A stretch of 52,410 bases of DNA from the NCBI GenBank assembly GCA_024398515.1, contig JAKSIZ010000009.1, forward strand, positions 1 through 52,410, in the 5' to 3' direction. The notes beneath the pieces are model-generated. The model was given only the letters and a program-made list of their open reading frames with translations, ran no database searches and had not been told where the DNA came from. This document shows, piece by piece, positions 44,657 through 52,410 of this stretch. Position numbers and translations under genes: made by a program. Position 1 is the first letter of the stretch. The number at the start of each line of letters is the position of its first letter. This DNA comes from Bacteroidaceae bacterium. GTDB lineage: Bacteria > Bacteroidota > Bacteroidia > Bacteroidales > Bacteroidaceae.

Positions 44657-44760
44657 GAACGCTTGGCTTTTACGGAACGTGCCTAATACTCGGGGAAAAA
44701 CTGTAGCAGTTTTCACTTGAAAACCGTAGCAGTTTTCGATCGAAAACTGCTACAGTTTTT
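44657..44760 (+). repeat. triple-palindrome element T5 (AAAACTG core)
   Basis: The units AAAACTGTAGCAGTTTT (44697-44713), AAAACCGTAGCAGTTTT (44720-44736) and AAAACTGCTACAGTTTT (44743-44759) are separated by CACTTG and CGATCG. Unit 3 is the exact reverse complement of unit 1, so the outer two can pair over 17 bp around the middle one. GAACGCTT (44657-44664) and ACTCGGGG before unit 1 recall the arm of T1 and T4, split by about 20 bp. It fills much of the 299-bp gap between the sulfatase and the glycosyltransferase. Confidence 0.85.
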
Positions 44761-44812
44761 TGTCGGGTATAAGCGTCGTCATGTGAATGACAAACGGTCG
44801 ATGCCAAAAAAA

Positions 44813-45754
44813 CTATTCGAGGAAGTCCTGCTCGTTATATATTGGGCGACGTTTCACTTCGCGATATATCTTGCCGACGTATGCTCCTACGCTTCCGAGA
44901 GCAATGAGGATTACTCCGCCTACAAACCAAACTGAGAGTATCAACGAAGCCCAGCCTTGCACAGCCGTGCCGCTGAGGAGCGATACGAGTACGTAGATGG
45001 CAATGAGTATGCTAATGAGAATGAACACCACGCCAGTATAGACCACGTAAAGGAGTGGCTTGGTTGAGAACGACGTGATGCCGTCGAGTGCGAGATTGAG
45101 CATCTTGCTCAAGGTGTATTTCGACTTTCCTGCCTGGCGTTCGCTCAGCACGTCTTCGACGATTGTTGACGGAAATCCTATCTGTGGAAACATTCCCCTA
45201 AGGTAAAGGTTTCGCTCTGGGTATCGGGAGAGTGCCTCGATGACTCGGCGACTGACAAGACGGAAATCGGCATGATTATAGACCATATCGACGCCCATAC
45301 GCTTCTGCAGCTTGTAGAACAATTGTGCCGACGTGCGTTTCAACCATGAGTCGGCATGGCGTTGTACCTTTACGCCATAGACAACATCGAAACCTTTGTC
45401 GAAGTTATCAACCATCTGCTCTATACACTTTACGTCGTCCTGAAGGTCGGCATCAATAGTAACGACAGCATCACTCATGTCCTTCGCCTTCATCATACCA
45501 GCGTATATGGCCGATTGATGCCCTACATTGTGGGCAAGGTTAAGGCCTTTGACGAATGGATATTCGTTGTGCAGACGGCAGATGACATCCCATGTGGAGT
45601 CGTGGCTACCGTCGTTTACAAAGAGTGCAAAACTGTCTGCCGAGATTTTTTTCTTACATTTGAGGTCGTTGAAGAGTTTGTTCAGCTGTCTTGCAGTCAA
45701 TGTGAGCACCTCTTCTTCGTTGTAACAAGGCAGTACAATTGCTAAGCGTATCAT
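44813..45754 (-). CDS. GT2 family membrane glycosyltransferase (DPM/GtrB-like)
   Basis: The 313-residue protein has an N-terminal GT-A domain (IVLPCYNEEEVL, then FVNDGSHDST, LAHNVGHQSAIYAGM and the DADLQDD metal site near 102). Two C-terminal membrane helices follow (about 235-262 and 272-297). This matches enzymes that load a sugar onto undecaprenyl phosphate (GtrB, DPM or ArnC type). With a polysaccharide deacetylase gene 62 bp upstream, a role in envelope polysaccharide decoration is likely. Sugar and acceptor cannot be read from the sequence. Confidence 0.92.
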   Translation of the reverse strand: MIRLAIVLPCYNEEEVLTLTARQLNKLFNDLKCKKKISADSFALFVNDGSHDSTWDVICRLHNEYPFVKGLNLAHNVGHQSAIYAGMMKAKDMSDAVVTIDADLQDDVKCIEQMVDNFDKGFDVVYGVKVQRHADSWLKRTSAQLFYKLQKRMGVDMVYNHADFRLVSRRVIEALSRYPERNLYLRGMFPQIGFPSTIVEDVLSERQAGKSKYTLSKMLNLALDGITSFSTKPLLYVVYTGVVFILISILIAIYVLVSLLSGTAVQGWASLILSVWFVGGVILIALGSVGAYVGKIYREVKRRPIYNEQDFLE

Positions 45755-45816
45755 TGTTTGTAGGGTTATTTTAATTTGTTTGTTCGGTGGTCTGGTAGTT
45801 TTTGTTGTTTTGTTGT

Positions 45817-46602
45817 TTAGTTTTTTTGGAGTCTAAACGAGCAAAACGACTTGTATGTGGCAAAGGTTTCACCGCTGGATTTCAACTTCTTTATCAGTCG
45901 GTCGAGGCGTTGCTGCATCTGTCGGCCGCTGTGATTACGTATGATGAAAGGCATCCTGAACTCTGGATGTTGCTTCAATTCATAGAACTCCCACGGGTGG
46001 AAATAGGTATTGAAGTAGCCGTCGTGCTTTAATACTCGCTTCACAAATGCATAGTAGAGCCACTCAGGGAAGTTGTGGAGAGCAAGCCAGAAGAGTGGTA
46101 TGCGCAACCAAGGAGTGACGGATGCAGGTATCTGAAGCACTCCGTCCTTCATGAAATAAGTTCGTGGAGTGGTAAGATGCATGTATCGCCCAGGGATGAA
46201 TGCAGGGTTCAGCGATGAGTTGTACGTGTAACCGCACGCCTTTATATCGGCATCGCTGACAGGGAACATGCGTGGCTGACGGTAACCATAGCACTTGATT
46301 CCCATCTGACTTTCGATGATCTGCTTTGAGTTTTTCACGTCTGAAGCCTCGGGTTTCCAGTGGTCGCAGCCGTGGCAAGCAATCTCGTGTCCCTCGGAGA
46401 GTATGCGTTGTATCACGTCAGGAGCGTTCTGCACGAAGTTTGAAGTGCAGAAAAACGTGGCTTTTACCTGATTTTCTGCAAGAATATCAAGTATTTTGTT
46501 AGTGCCATAAACGGAGACTTCCATCCCTTGTGCGAGTGAAAAGTCAACTCCATGCTCGCGTGGAACGTCGAATTCTTCGGTGTCGAAACTCAGTAGAACC
46601 AT
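45817..46602 (-). CDS. polysaccharide deacetylase (NodB fold)
   Basis: The 261-residue protein begins directly with the catalytic motif LLSFDTEEF (Asp7). It has HEIACHGCDHW with metal ligands His77 and His81, then YGYRQPRMF and the closing FHPWEF. This is the NodB/DUF3473-type form seen in polysaccharide loci. No signal peptide is visible, so it is probably cytoplasmic and acts on a lipid-linked or nucleotide-linked sugar. It sits between the DUF3089-like gene (27 bp) and the GT2 gene (62 bp). The substrate is unknown. Confidence 0.92.
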   Translation of the reverse strand: MVLLSFDTEEFDVPREHGVDFSLAQGMEVSVYGTNKILDILAENQVKATFFCTSNFVQNAPDVIQRILSEGHEIACHGCDHWKPEASDVKNSKQIIESQMGIKCYGYRQPRMFPVSDADIKACGYTYNSSLNPAFIPGRYMHLTTPRTYFMKDGVLQIPASVTPWLRIPLFWLALHNFPEWLYYAFVKRVLKHDGYFNTYFHPWEFYELKQHPEFRMPFIIRNHSGRQMQQRLDRLIKKLKSSGETFATYKSFCSFRLQKN

Positions 46603-46629
46603 TGTGTTTTTATTTTCTTTCTTATGACA

Positions 46630-47535
46630 TCAATATGCACGTTTGTATGCATTGGCCTTTATTGACTCGCGATAGAAGAGCAAATCCCAATGATGCAGGT
46701 TGCCTTTCGGGTAGAATGCTTCCTGCCCTGGCGTATAGTATTTGCTGATGTCAAGGCCTTCGACGATGAGAACATTCATTGCCGTATCGACTTTTACGGT
46801 TGCTGTGTCGCCATGATAATACAGAGGCGCAGGAGTTGCATCGGTTGTCCAGTTGATAGGATTGATACATACTGCGGCACCATCAGTGATGTCGTGCCAG
46901 ATGGCATCGGTTGAAGTGACGGAGTTGAACGAAACAGTGACGCCTGTTCCAGTCTCAGACATGGCAGGTTTGATGTGAGGGTTCTTCAAGTCTTCGGCTG
47001 TCAACCTGTAGCCTATCATGTAGGCAGCAACGAGACGTTCGTATTGCTTGTCGGAGATATGCTTCAGCAACGACAAAGTATGCATTGCCCCCTGACTGAA
47101 ACCAGCAATGATGAAACGGCGGCCTTTGTTGTAATGCTTCATGTAGTAGTCGAAGGCGTCGCACACTTCTTGCGTGATTGCCGAAAGGCTGTCCATACGA
47201 TTTTCCACTGTTGCATTGATTGCCGAGAGGGTGAACTGGTGGTAATACGGCGAGAAGAAGTTTACGGAATCGCCAAACATATACTTGGCATAGTCCATCT
47301 CCTTGTAGAACTGCTTGCGTTCATCGGGTGTAAGTTGTGCACGGAACACTTCATTTCCGTTGGCATCGACCGACTTGTTTGTGACTGTTGACGTGATGTA
47401 GAACACATCAACAAGGTTATCGTCGGCAGGTTTGTCTGTCTGATACCACATGTCAGACGCATCCCACGGCGAAAACTGCTTGTGGGAACAGCCGATCATC
47501 AGCAACGTCAGCAAAAGGAAAAATAGTTTTTTCAT
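46630..47535 (-). CDS. DUF3089-like alpha/beta-hydrolase lipoprotein
   Basis: The 301-residue protein has a lipoprotein signal peptide ending in LLMIGC (Cys16). The mature part carries WDASDMWYQTD, VDVFYITSTV, a long helix before the nucleophile elbow FIIAGFSQGAM (Ser147), and CINPINWTTD toward the end. These are features I associate with the DUF3089 family of Bacteroidetes. The hydrolase fold is well supported, the reaction unknown. The gene follows the U32 gene after 22 bp and precedes the deacetylase by 27 bp. Confidence 0.85.
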   Translation of the reverse strand: MKKLFFLLLTLLMIGCSHKQFSPWDASDMWYQTDKPADDNLVDVFYITSTVTNKSVDANGNEVFRAQLTPDERKQFYKEMDYAKYMFGDSVNFFSPYYHQFTLSAINATVENRMDSLSAITQEVCDAFDYYMKHYNKGRRFIIAGFSQGAMHTLSLLKHISDKQYERLVAAYMIGYRLTAEDLKNPHIKPAMSETGTGVTVSFNSVTSTDAIWHDITDGAAVCINPINWTTDATPAPLYYHGDTATVKVDTAMNVLIVEGLDISKYYTPGQEAFYPKGNLHHWDLLFYRESIKANAYKRAY

Positions 47536-47557
47536 ACCTTATTATATATATAATGTG

Positions 47558-48793
47558 TCAATCTTGTTGCACAAGTTTATACAGTTTATCCGATGGCCGT
47601 ACCTTTTCAGGCACAGGGATTGATATGCTCTGGCCCTTTACGGCTTCATCTACAGGCTTTAAGTCGAAGCGGATCTCGTCGGCATTCAGGTAGATTACAC
47701 CAGTCGTCGGACCAGTGATGAGCAGTCGGTCGCCCTTTTTCAGAGTGCCGGCTTCCATCTTGAACTCTGCCACGCCGATGTTGCTGAAGTATCTCACGCC
47801 CTTGGCAATATACTCTTTCTTCTCGGTGGCATTGCTGCCGTAGTTCCTGTTCCACTCTCCAAGTCGCTGACCGAGATAGTAACCATTCCAGAAACCACGG
47901 TTGAACACGGTGCTGAGTTGCTCGTCCCACTTGTCTTTCTTCTCGTCGGTAAACGTGCCCTCTACCACCGCGGCAATCGCTTCCTTGTAGCAGTTCACCA
48001 CGGTATAGACGTATTCTGCCGAACGTGCACGGCCTTCAATCTTGAAAACACTGACGCCAGATTTCATCATCTTGTCGATGAAACGGATTGTCTTCAGGTC
48101 TTTCGGCGACATTATATACTTGTTGTCTATCTCAAGTTCATCGCCTGTCTCGCGGTCGGTGACGATATAACTGCGACGACAAATCTGCATACATTCACCA
48201 CGATTAGCACTGCGCCCTGCATTGTCTAACGACATGTAGCACTTGCCGCTTATTGCCATACACAACGCTCCATGGCAGAACATCTCGATTCTCACAAGTT
48301 CGCCACTCGGACCACATACGTGTTGCTCCTCGATCTGACGATGTATCTCAGCCACTTGGTCGAGGTTAAGTTCTCGTGCAAGGACAACAACATCGGCAAA
48401 CTGGGCATAGAACTTCAGTGCCTCGATGTTCGAGATGTTGAGTTGTGTTGACAGGTGAACCTCCATTCCACGCTGCCGGCAATAGAGCATCACGGCAATG
48501 TCGCATGCAATGATTGCCGAAATCCTTGCCTCGACAGCAGCATCGACAATCTCGTGCATCGTATTGATGTCCTCACCATATATCACTGTATTGACCGTCA
48601 GGTACGACTTCACGTCGTGTTCATGGCATATCTGTGCTATCTCCTTAAGGTCGTCGATAGTGAAATGGTTCGCACTATGTGAGCGCATGTTGAGTTTGCC
48701 TATACCGAAATATACGCTGCCTGCCCCTGCTTTCAAAGCCGCCGATAGGCTCTCACGAGAACCTACCGGCGCCATTATTTCATATTTATTCAT
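47558..48793 (-). CDS. peptidase U32 family protein (RNA-hydroxylation type)
   Basis: The 411-residue protein starts MNKYEIMAPVGSRESLSAALKAGA, as U32 proteins do. It holds a cysteine set (MFCHGALC, SGKC and GECMQICRR, about 172-215) that in RlhA and TrhP supports iron-sulfur-dependent hydroxylation of rRNA or tRNA. VFKIEGRARSAEYV follows and a small beta domain closes the protein. Despite the family name, protease activity is doubtful for such members. Whether the target is rRNA or tRNA is open. Repeat element B lies between it and pnp. Confidence 0.88.
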   Translation of the reverse strand: MNKYEIMAPVGSRESLSAALKAGAGSVYFGIGKLNMRSHSANHFTIDDLKEIAQICHEHDVKSYLTVNTVIYGEDINTMHEIVDAAVEARISAIIACDIAVMLYCRQRGMEVHLSTQLNISNIEALKFYAQFADVVVLARELNLDQVAEIHRQIEEQHVCGPSGELVRIEMFCHGALCMAISGKCYMSLDNAGRSANRGECMQICRRSYIVTDRETGDELEIDNKYIMSPKDLKTIRFIDKMMKSGVSVFKIEGRARSAEYVYTVVNCYKEAIAAVVEGTFTDEKKDKWDEQLSTVFNRGFWNGYYLGQRLGEWNRNYGSNATEKKEYIAKGVRYFSNIGVAEFKMEAGTLKKGDRLLITGPTTGVIYLNADEIRFDLKPVDEAVKGQSISIPVPEKVRPSDKLYKLVQQD

Positions 48794-48815
48794 TTTTTTT
48801 ACGGTCTAAGGTTAA

Positions 48816-48936
48816 AGCCCCTCCAACTTCCCCAAGGGGGAGTGATATGAACGTTCTTTCAGTCGCTACGCTTTGTGAAAGCGGCAAGCCGATGACATCC
48901 CCCCTTGGGGGGACAGAGGGGGGCTGGAGGGGGGCT
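48816..48936. mobile_element. MITE-like element B, second copy with longer core
   Basis: Left end AGCCCCTCCAACTTCCCCAA then GGGGGAG (48816-48842). Right end CATCCCCCCTTGGGGGGACA then GAGGGGGGCT (48896-48925), plus a partial repeat of that end to 48936. The ends match those of element A but in swapped order, so the copy is inverted relative to A. The core of about 53 bp contains the repeat shared with 8535-8583. It lies between pnp (stop at 48941) and the U32 gene. Confidence 0.75.
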
Positions 48937-48940
48937 GCCT

Positions 48941-51175
48941 TTACTCTTCCTTACGTGGAGCCTTTTCGCGATGGTTGTCGCGACGATTGTCGTGACGCTC
49001 GCCACGCTCTGGACGCGGACGGCGCTCACGCTCTACATAACCTTCTGGCTTTGGAGTAAGCACACGGCGAGAGAGTTTGAACTTGCCTGTCTTCTTGTCA
49101 ACGTCGATAAGCTTAACCGTAATCCTGTCGCCTTCCTTCACTCCTGTCTCTTCAACAGTCTCAAGACGATTCCAATCCATTTCGCTTATGTGGAGAAGTC
49201 CATCCTTGCCTGGCATGAATTCTACGAAGCATCCGTAAGGCATTATCGACTGAACCTTGCCTTCATATACCTCGCCAATCTCAGGAACTGCTACTATGGC
49301 GCGAACCTTGCGCAATGCTCCGTCGATGCTTTCCTTATTCGGACCGCTAATGATGACCTTTCCGCCTTCTTCAACTTCCTCTATTGTTATCGTTGAGCCT
49401 GTCTCTTCCTGGATACCCTGGATAACCTTGCCACCAGGACCTATCACTGCTCCGATGAAGTCCTTTGCGATTATCATCACTTCCATGCGTGGTACCTGTG
49501 GCTTGAACTCGGCACGAGGTTCTGAGATTGTCTTCATCATCTCGCCCATGATATGCTCACGGCCAGCCTTTGCCTGCATCAATGCCTTCTCGAGTATTTC
49601 GTAAGAGAGTCCGTCGCACTTGATATCCATCTGTGTTGCTGTCAAGCCGTTTACTGTTCCTGTAGTCTTGAAGTCCATGTCGCCGAGGTGGTCTTCGTCG
49701 CCAAGGATGTCGCTGAGTACGGCATATTTATCTTCGCCAGGGTTCTTTATGAGGCCCATTGCTATACCTGCCACTGGGTTCTTCATTGGGATACCGGCAT
49801 CCATGAGGGCAAGTGTGCCGGCACATGTTGTTGCCATCGACGAACTTCCGTTGCTTTCCAATACGTCAGAGACTACGCGTACAGTGTAAGGGAAGTCCTC
49901 AGGTATCTGTCCCTTGAGGGCACGCCATGCAAGATGTCCGTGTCCTATCTCGCGACGACCTGTTGAACGCTGCGCCTTTGCTTCGCCTGTGCAGAATGGT
50001 GGGAAGTTATAGTGCAGCAGGAATCTCATGTAACTATGGTCGAGAACATCGTCAACAAGTTTCTCATCGAGCTTTGTCCCGAGCGTACATGTTGCCAATG
50101 CCTGCGTTTCTCCACGTGTGAATATGCTGCTTCCGTGTGGGTAAGGCAGCGGTGAAACCTCGCACCAGATAGGGCGGATGTCCGTAGTCTTACGTCCATC
50201 GAGGCGGATACCTTCGTCGAGAATACAACGGCGCATGGCGTCGCGCTCCACGTCGGCATAGTATCTGTCAGCCAGTACGGCCTTTTCTTCCATCTCGTCC
50301 TCGGTCAGTTCTGCATGTGCTTCAGCGTAAGCAGTCTTGAAATCCTCTATAATCTGTGCAAAAGCCTCGGCACGTGCCTGCTTCTCAAGTCCTTGTTTAG
50401 TTACGTCGTATGCCTTCTGGTAGCACTCGGTTCTCACCTGTTCGCGAAGTTCCTCATCGTTCACCTCGTGGCAATACTCGCGCTTTACGTCCTTGCCCAA
50501 CTCCTTCGAGAGTTCTTCCTGAAGCTCACACATCGGTTTGATAGCGTCGTGTGCAGCCTTGAGCGCACCGAGAAGATCCTGCTCGGAAACTTCCTTCATC
50601 TCGCCTTCAACCATCATGATATTGTCCTTCGATGCACCAACCATAAGGTCCATATCGGCATCCTTCATCTGGGCAAACGTTGGGTTGATGACATACTCGC
50701 CATTCACGCGTGCCACGCGAACCTCAGAGATAGGGCACTCAAACGGTATGTCCGACACTGCCAACGCTGCACTTGCAGCAAAACCAGCCAATGCATCTGG
50801 CTGATCAACGCCGTCGGCAGAGAACAGTATTACGTTAACATAAACTTCTGCGTGATAGTTCGACGGGAACAGTGGGCGCAAAGCTCGGTCAACGAGCCGG
50901 CAAGTGAGGATCTCATTGTCGCTTGGCTTACCCTCGCGCTTCGTGAAGCCTCCAGGGAAGCGGCCGTAAGCGGCATACTTCTCGCGGTATTCCACCTGCA
51001 GAGGCATAAAGTCAGTTCCAGGAACAGCATCCTTTGCGGCGCAGACAGTTGCCAATAACATTGTGTTACCCATACGGAGCATCACAGCACCGTCAGCCTG
51101 TTTCGCCAGTTTTCCTGTCTCAATGCTGATCTGACGACCGTCAGGCAGAGAGACTGTCTTTGTTACTACATTCAT
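48941..51175 (-). CDS. pnp: polyribonucleotide nucleotidyltransferase (PNPase)
   Basis: PNPase degrades RNA 3' to 5' with phosphate. The ATG at 51175 ([22 protein letters not shown]) gives 744 residues; the upstream extension to 51229 is not family-like. Two RNase PH domains flank a helical linker. The first carries the [14 protein letters not shown] segment, the second [19 protein letters not shown] and [14 protein letters not shown] domain ([18 protein letters not shown]) and an S1 domain ([30 protein letters not shown]) follow. It ends in an Arg/Glu-rich tail ([19 protein letters not shown]). A promoter box lies about 110 bp upstream. Confidence 0.98.
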   Translation of the reverse strand: MNVVTKTVSLPDGRQISIETGKLAKQADGAVMLRMGNTMLLATVCAAKDAVPGTDFMPLQVEYREKYAAYGRFPGGFTKREGKPSDNEILTCRLVDRALRPLFPSNYHAEVYVNVILFSADGVDQPDALAGFAASAALAVSDIPFECPISEVRVARVNGEYVINPTFAQMKDADMDLMVGASKDNIMMVEGEMKEVSEQDLLGALKAAHDAIKPMCELQEELSKELGKDVKREYCHEVNDEELREQVRTECYQKAYDVTKQGLEKQARAEAFAQIIEDFKTAYAEAHAELTEDEMEEKAVLADRYYADVERDAMRRCILDEGIRLDGRKTTDIRPIWCEVSPLPYPHGSSIFTRGETQALATCTLGTKLDEKLVDDVLDHSYMRFLLHYNFPPFCTGEAKAQRSTGRREIGHGHLAWRALKGQIPEDFPYTVRVVSDVLESNGSSSMATTCAGTLALMDAGIPMKNPVAGIAMGLIKNPGEDKYAVLSDILGDEDHLGDMDFKTTGTVNGLTATQMDIKCDGLSYEILEKALMQAKAGREHIMGEMMKTISEPRAEFKPQVPRMEVMIIAKDFIGAVIGPGGKVIQGIQEETGSTITIEEVEEGGKVIISGPNKESIDGALRKVRAIVAVPEIGEVYEGKVQSIMPYGCFVEFMPGKDGLLHISEMDWNRLETVEETGVKEGDRITVKLIDVDKKTGKFKLSRRVLTPKPEGYVERERRPRPERGERHDNRRDNHREKAPRKEE

Positions 51176-51282
51176 AATTTTCTTTTCTTTTTCGTTAAAT
51201 AAACCTCTAAAAATTACATCTAAAAACATCTAATACATCAAAAATAACATCTTAAATATTCAGATAATTTCATAATCGACTG

Positions 51283-51290
51283 CAAAGGTA
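51283..51290 (-). promoter_or_regulatory. pnp promoter, -7 box
   Basis: TACCTTTG (complement of 51283-51290), in the context TTATTACCTTTGCA, gives a leader of about 100 nt before the ATG at 51175. No TTTG lies at the usual upstream distance. The leader carries four ACATC/GATGT repeats (51216-51251). Confidence 0.6.
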
Positions 51291-51488
51291 ATAAAAATTT
51301 ACAACATCCAATGTCCAATTTATAATTTATTTGCATTTCCCTTGTTATTTATCATCCCTCTGCGCTAAAGTCGCAAAGATTGACCTTTATACTTGAAAGT
51401 CATCGACGCTTGCGTCGGTTCTTGCAGTCGTCGCTGGCTCCTTTGTGCAAGCGCTAACGCGATGATTACCAAGCGCAGCGACTAAAAG

Positions 51489-51554
51489 AAAACTGTAGCA
51501 GTTTTCAACCTAAAACTGTAGCAGTTTTGGATCGAAAACTGCTACAGTTTTTTT
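51489..51554 (+). repeat. triple-palindrome element T6 (AAAACTG core)
   Basis: AAAACTGTAGCAGTTTT at 51489-51505 and 51512-51528, then AAAACTGCTACAGTTTT at 51535-51551, with spacers CAACCT and GGATCG and a T-run after unit 3. Units 1 and 2 are each the exact reverse complement of unit 3, so unit 3 can pair with either. No GAACGCTT arm is seen; CCAAGCGCAGCGACT lies just before. The non-coding stretch 51176-51658 also holds the pnp leader and promoter and two hairpins. Confidence 0.88.
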
Positions 51555-51585
51555 CGCATCAATAAGGTCAATTTATAAATGCATA

Positions 51586-51650
51586 ACGGACACATTGGGA
51601 AAAGACCAACGTGTCCGTATCTATTGCTATGCATCGGGCAATAATTGCCC
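51586..51650. other. two hairpins after the 51659 gene
   Basis: ACGGACACATTGG (51586-51598) pairs with CCAACGTGTCCGT (51606-51618) with one mismatch around GAAAAGA. Next to it, GGGCAATAATTGCCC (51636-51650) is a perfect palindrome. Both lie just downstream of the minus-strand gene that ends at 51659. They could stabilise or end its transcript, although no clear T-run follows. Confidence 0.55.
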
Positions 51651-51658
51651 AGCCGTTT

Positions 51659-52410
51659 TCACTTCTTCAAATACTTCTTTCCGCGGACGATTACTATTCC
51701 CTTATAGTTCTTGCCTACATGAATGCCTTGGAGGTTTACTCCATCTCCTTGCAAGAGACCTGAAGAGATGTTTTCGATGCCTGAAGGCGTATCGTTGAAC
51801 TCGAATGTCACACCCTTTGCTTCCATTTCGTCCAAATGCAGATAGGCCTTGTTGTCGCCGATGGTCTTGCCATCCCAGAGGTAGAAGCCTACGCCATTCT
51901 GTCCATACGACAGTGCATAGTCGTCTTCTCCCAATATGGTTGACCTATCTACGCCTAACAGCTGATTGTCCGCCGAAGCTTTCTGCCTGTTGCTCGACGG
52001 CATCAGGGTGATGCTGCTCTTGTTGGCCTTCAGCACCACTGCCTCGCTCTTGTGGATTAGGCTGACTGCATCTAACTTCAACACTTTTGTGCGCTCGTCT
52101 TTCTTCTCTACACTTCCGATGTAAGCCTTAGCGTTAACATCCTCCGGCAACTTGTATGCGCCTTCACTCGTGAAGAACGTAGAGTAGTAGTCCGTCGGGT
52201 TTTTAGGGTCTTGGTTGGCTGTGAGCTTAAAAGTATGGGCAAAGAATGTTTCCAATGGCTTGGTCTCGTTAAGGGAGTAAGCTGTTTCCTCGCCATTTTT
52301 AACTTTCATCTTCACCGCATCTCCGTCGAAAGTGACAGTGGCAATGAGTGTCTCACCTTCTCCTTCTGTCGGAGGCGTGAATGTGTGGCAGTCATCATAG
52401 ATTTTACCTT
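51659..52410 (-). CDS. secreted protein, C-terminal part
   Basis: The frame is open from the right edge to the stop at 51659, so 249 residues of the C-terminus are visible and the N-terminus lies outside. A GTG at 52315 is not a real start, because the frame continues in good codons upstream (DCHTFTPPTEGEGETL..). The visible part is beta-rich with no recognised domain. The end, VNLQGIHVGKNYKGIVIVRGKKYLKK split as GxHVGKNYKGIVI and GKKYLKK, is the closing motif found in many secreted Prevotella proteins and similar to the end of the C10 protease here. The function is unknown. Confidence 0.8.
   Translation of the reverse strand, partial: GKIYDDCHTFTPPTEGEGETLIATVTFDGDAVKMKVKNGEETAYSLNETKPLETFFAHTFKLTANQDPKNPTDYYSTFFTSEGAYKLPEDVNAKAYIGSVEKKDERTKVLKLDAVSLIHKSEAVVLKANKSSITLMPSSNRQKASADNQLLGVDRSTILGEDDYALSYGQNGVGFYLWDGKTIGDNKAYLHLDEMEAKGVTFEFNDTPSGIENISSGLLQGDGVNLQGIHVGKNYKGIVIVRGKKYLKK

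Noticed and set aside
50315-51058. 247-codon plus-strand frame inside pnp
   Set aside because: It is a shadow of the PNPase reading frame, Cys/Leu/Ser-rich and without recognisable domains.
52313-52315. GTG at 52315 as the start of the last gene
   Set aside because: The same frame stays open to the window edge with plausible codons, and the protein would lack a signal peptide. The gene is cut by the window instead.

Overview
The window looks like a chromosomal segment of a Bacteroidales bacterium, most likely Prevotellaceae. The evidence is the Bacteroidetes-type promoter (TTTG about 20 bp upstream of TAnnTTTG) seen repeatedly, the Bacteroidetes-style division cluster (mraZ-rsmH-ftsL-ftsI-murE-mraY-murD-ftsW-murG-murC-ftsQ-ftsA-ftsZ, without murF or ddl), a C10 (streptopain-type) protease, DUF6242/DUF6089-type genes beside uppS and bamA, and many Cys lipoproteins and GLUG-type surface proteins. 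No species can be named from sequence reading alone.

Layout. 1-5.5 kb (minus strand): the N-terminal part of a GLUG-repeat surface protein, then a likely sppA-lpxK-thiL operon read from a clear promoter. 5.6-8.3 kb: a flavodoxin-like lipoprotein, tRNA-Leu(CAA) and cysS. 8.7-17.6 kb (plus): an outer-membrane biogenesis operon (DUF6242-like lipoprotein, DUF6089-like protein, uppS, bamA, ompH/skp, a C10 protease with a 52-residue companion ORF, a second ompH/skp) closed by a strong terminator. 18-33.7 kb (plus): the dcw peptidoglycan and cell-division cluster, with a probable MraZ autoregulatory operator. 33.7-35 kb: recO (minus), tRNA-Glu(UUC) and rpsT. 35.2-38.7 kb (minus): an esterase and a GH51 arabinofuranosidase, probably one hemicellulose-degrading operon. 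38.9-41.3 kb (plus): a CoA-transferase and an LpxL-type acyltransferase. 41.3-51.2 kb (minus): metallophosphoesterase, LTA-synthase-like sulfatase-fold transferase, GT2 glycosyltransferase, polysaccharide deacetylase, DUF3089-like hydrolase, U32 protein and pnp. 51.7 kb to the end: the C-terminal part of another secreted protein.

Most genes serve the cell envelope: lipid A (lpxK, lpxL-like), undecaprenyl phosphate (uppS), peptidoglycan and division (dcw), outer-membrane protein assembly (bamA, skp) and signal peptide removal (sppA). The housekeeping content is ordinary.

The unusual part lies between the genes. Six intergenic elements share one architecture: three tandem 14-17 bp palindromes separated by spacers of about 6 nt, usually next to a GAACGCTTAACTCGG-like arm and sometimes an inverted copy of it. 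Three different palindrome cores occur (AACATTG.., AAAGTTG.., AAAACTG..), but within one element the three copies nearly always match. One element sits inside the dcw operon between mraY and murD. A second family (CCCCAAGGGG-type terminal inverted repeats) occurs twice, and one copy supplies the last codons of two convergent genes. GGTTATAAGG-type repeats and a 34-bp stretch identical at both tRNA promoters complete the picture. I see no CRISPR array, prophage, transposase gene or rRNA.
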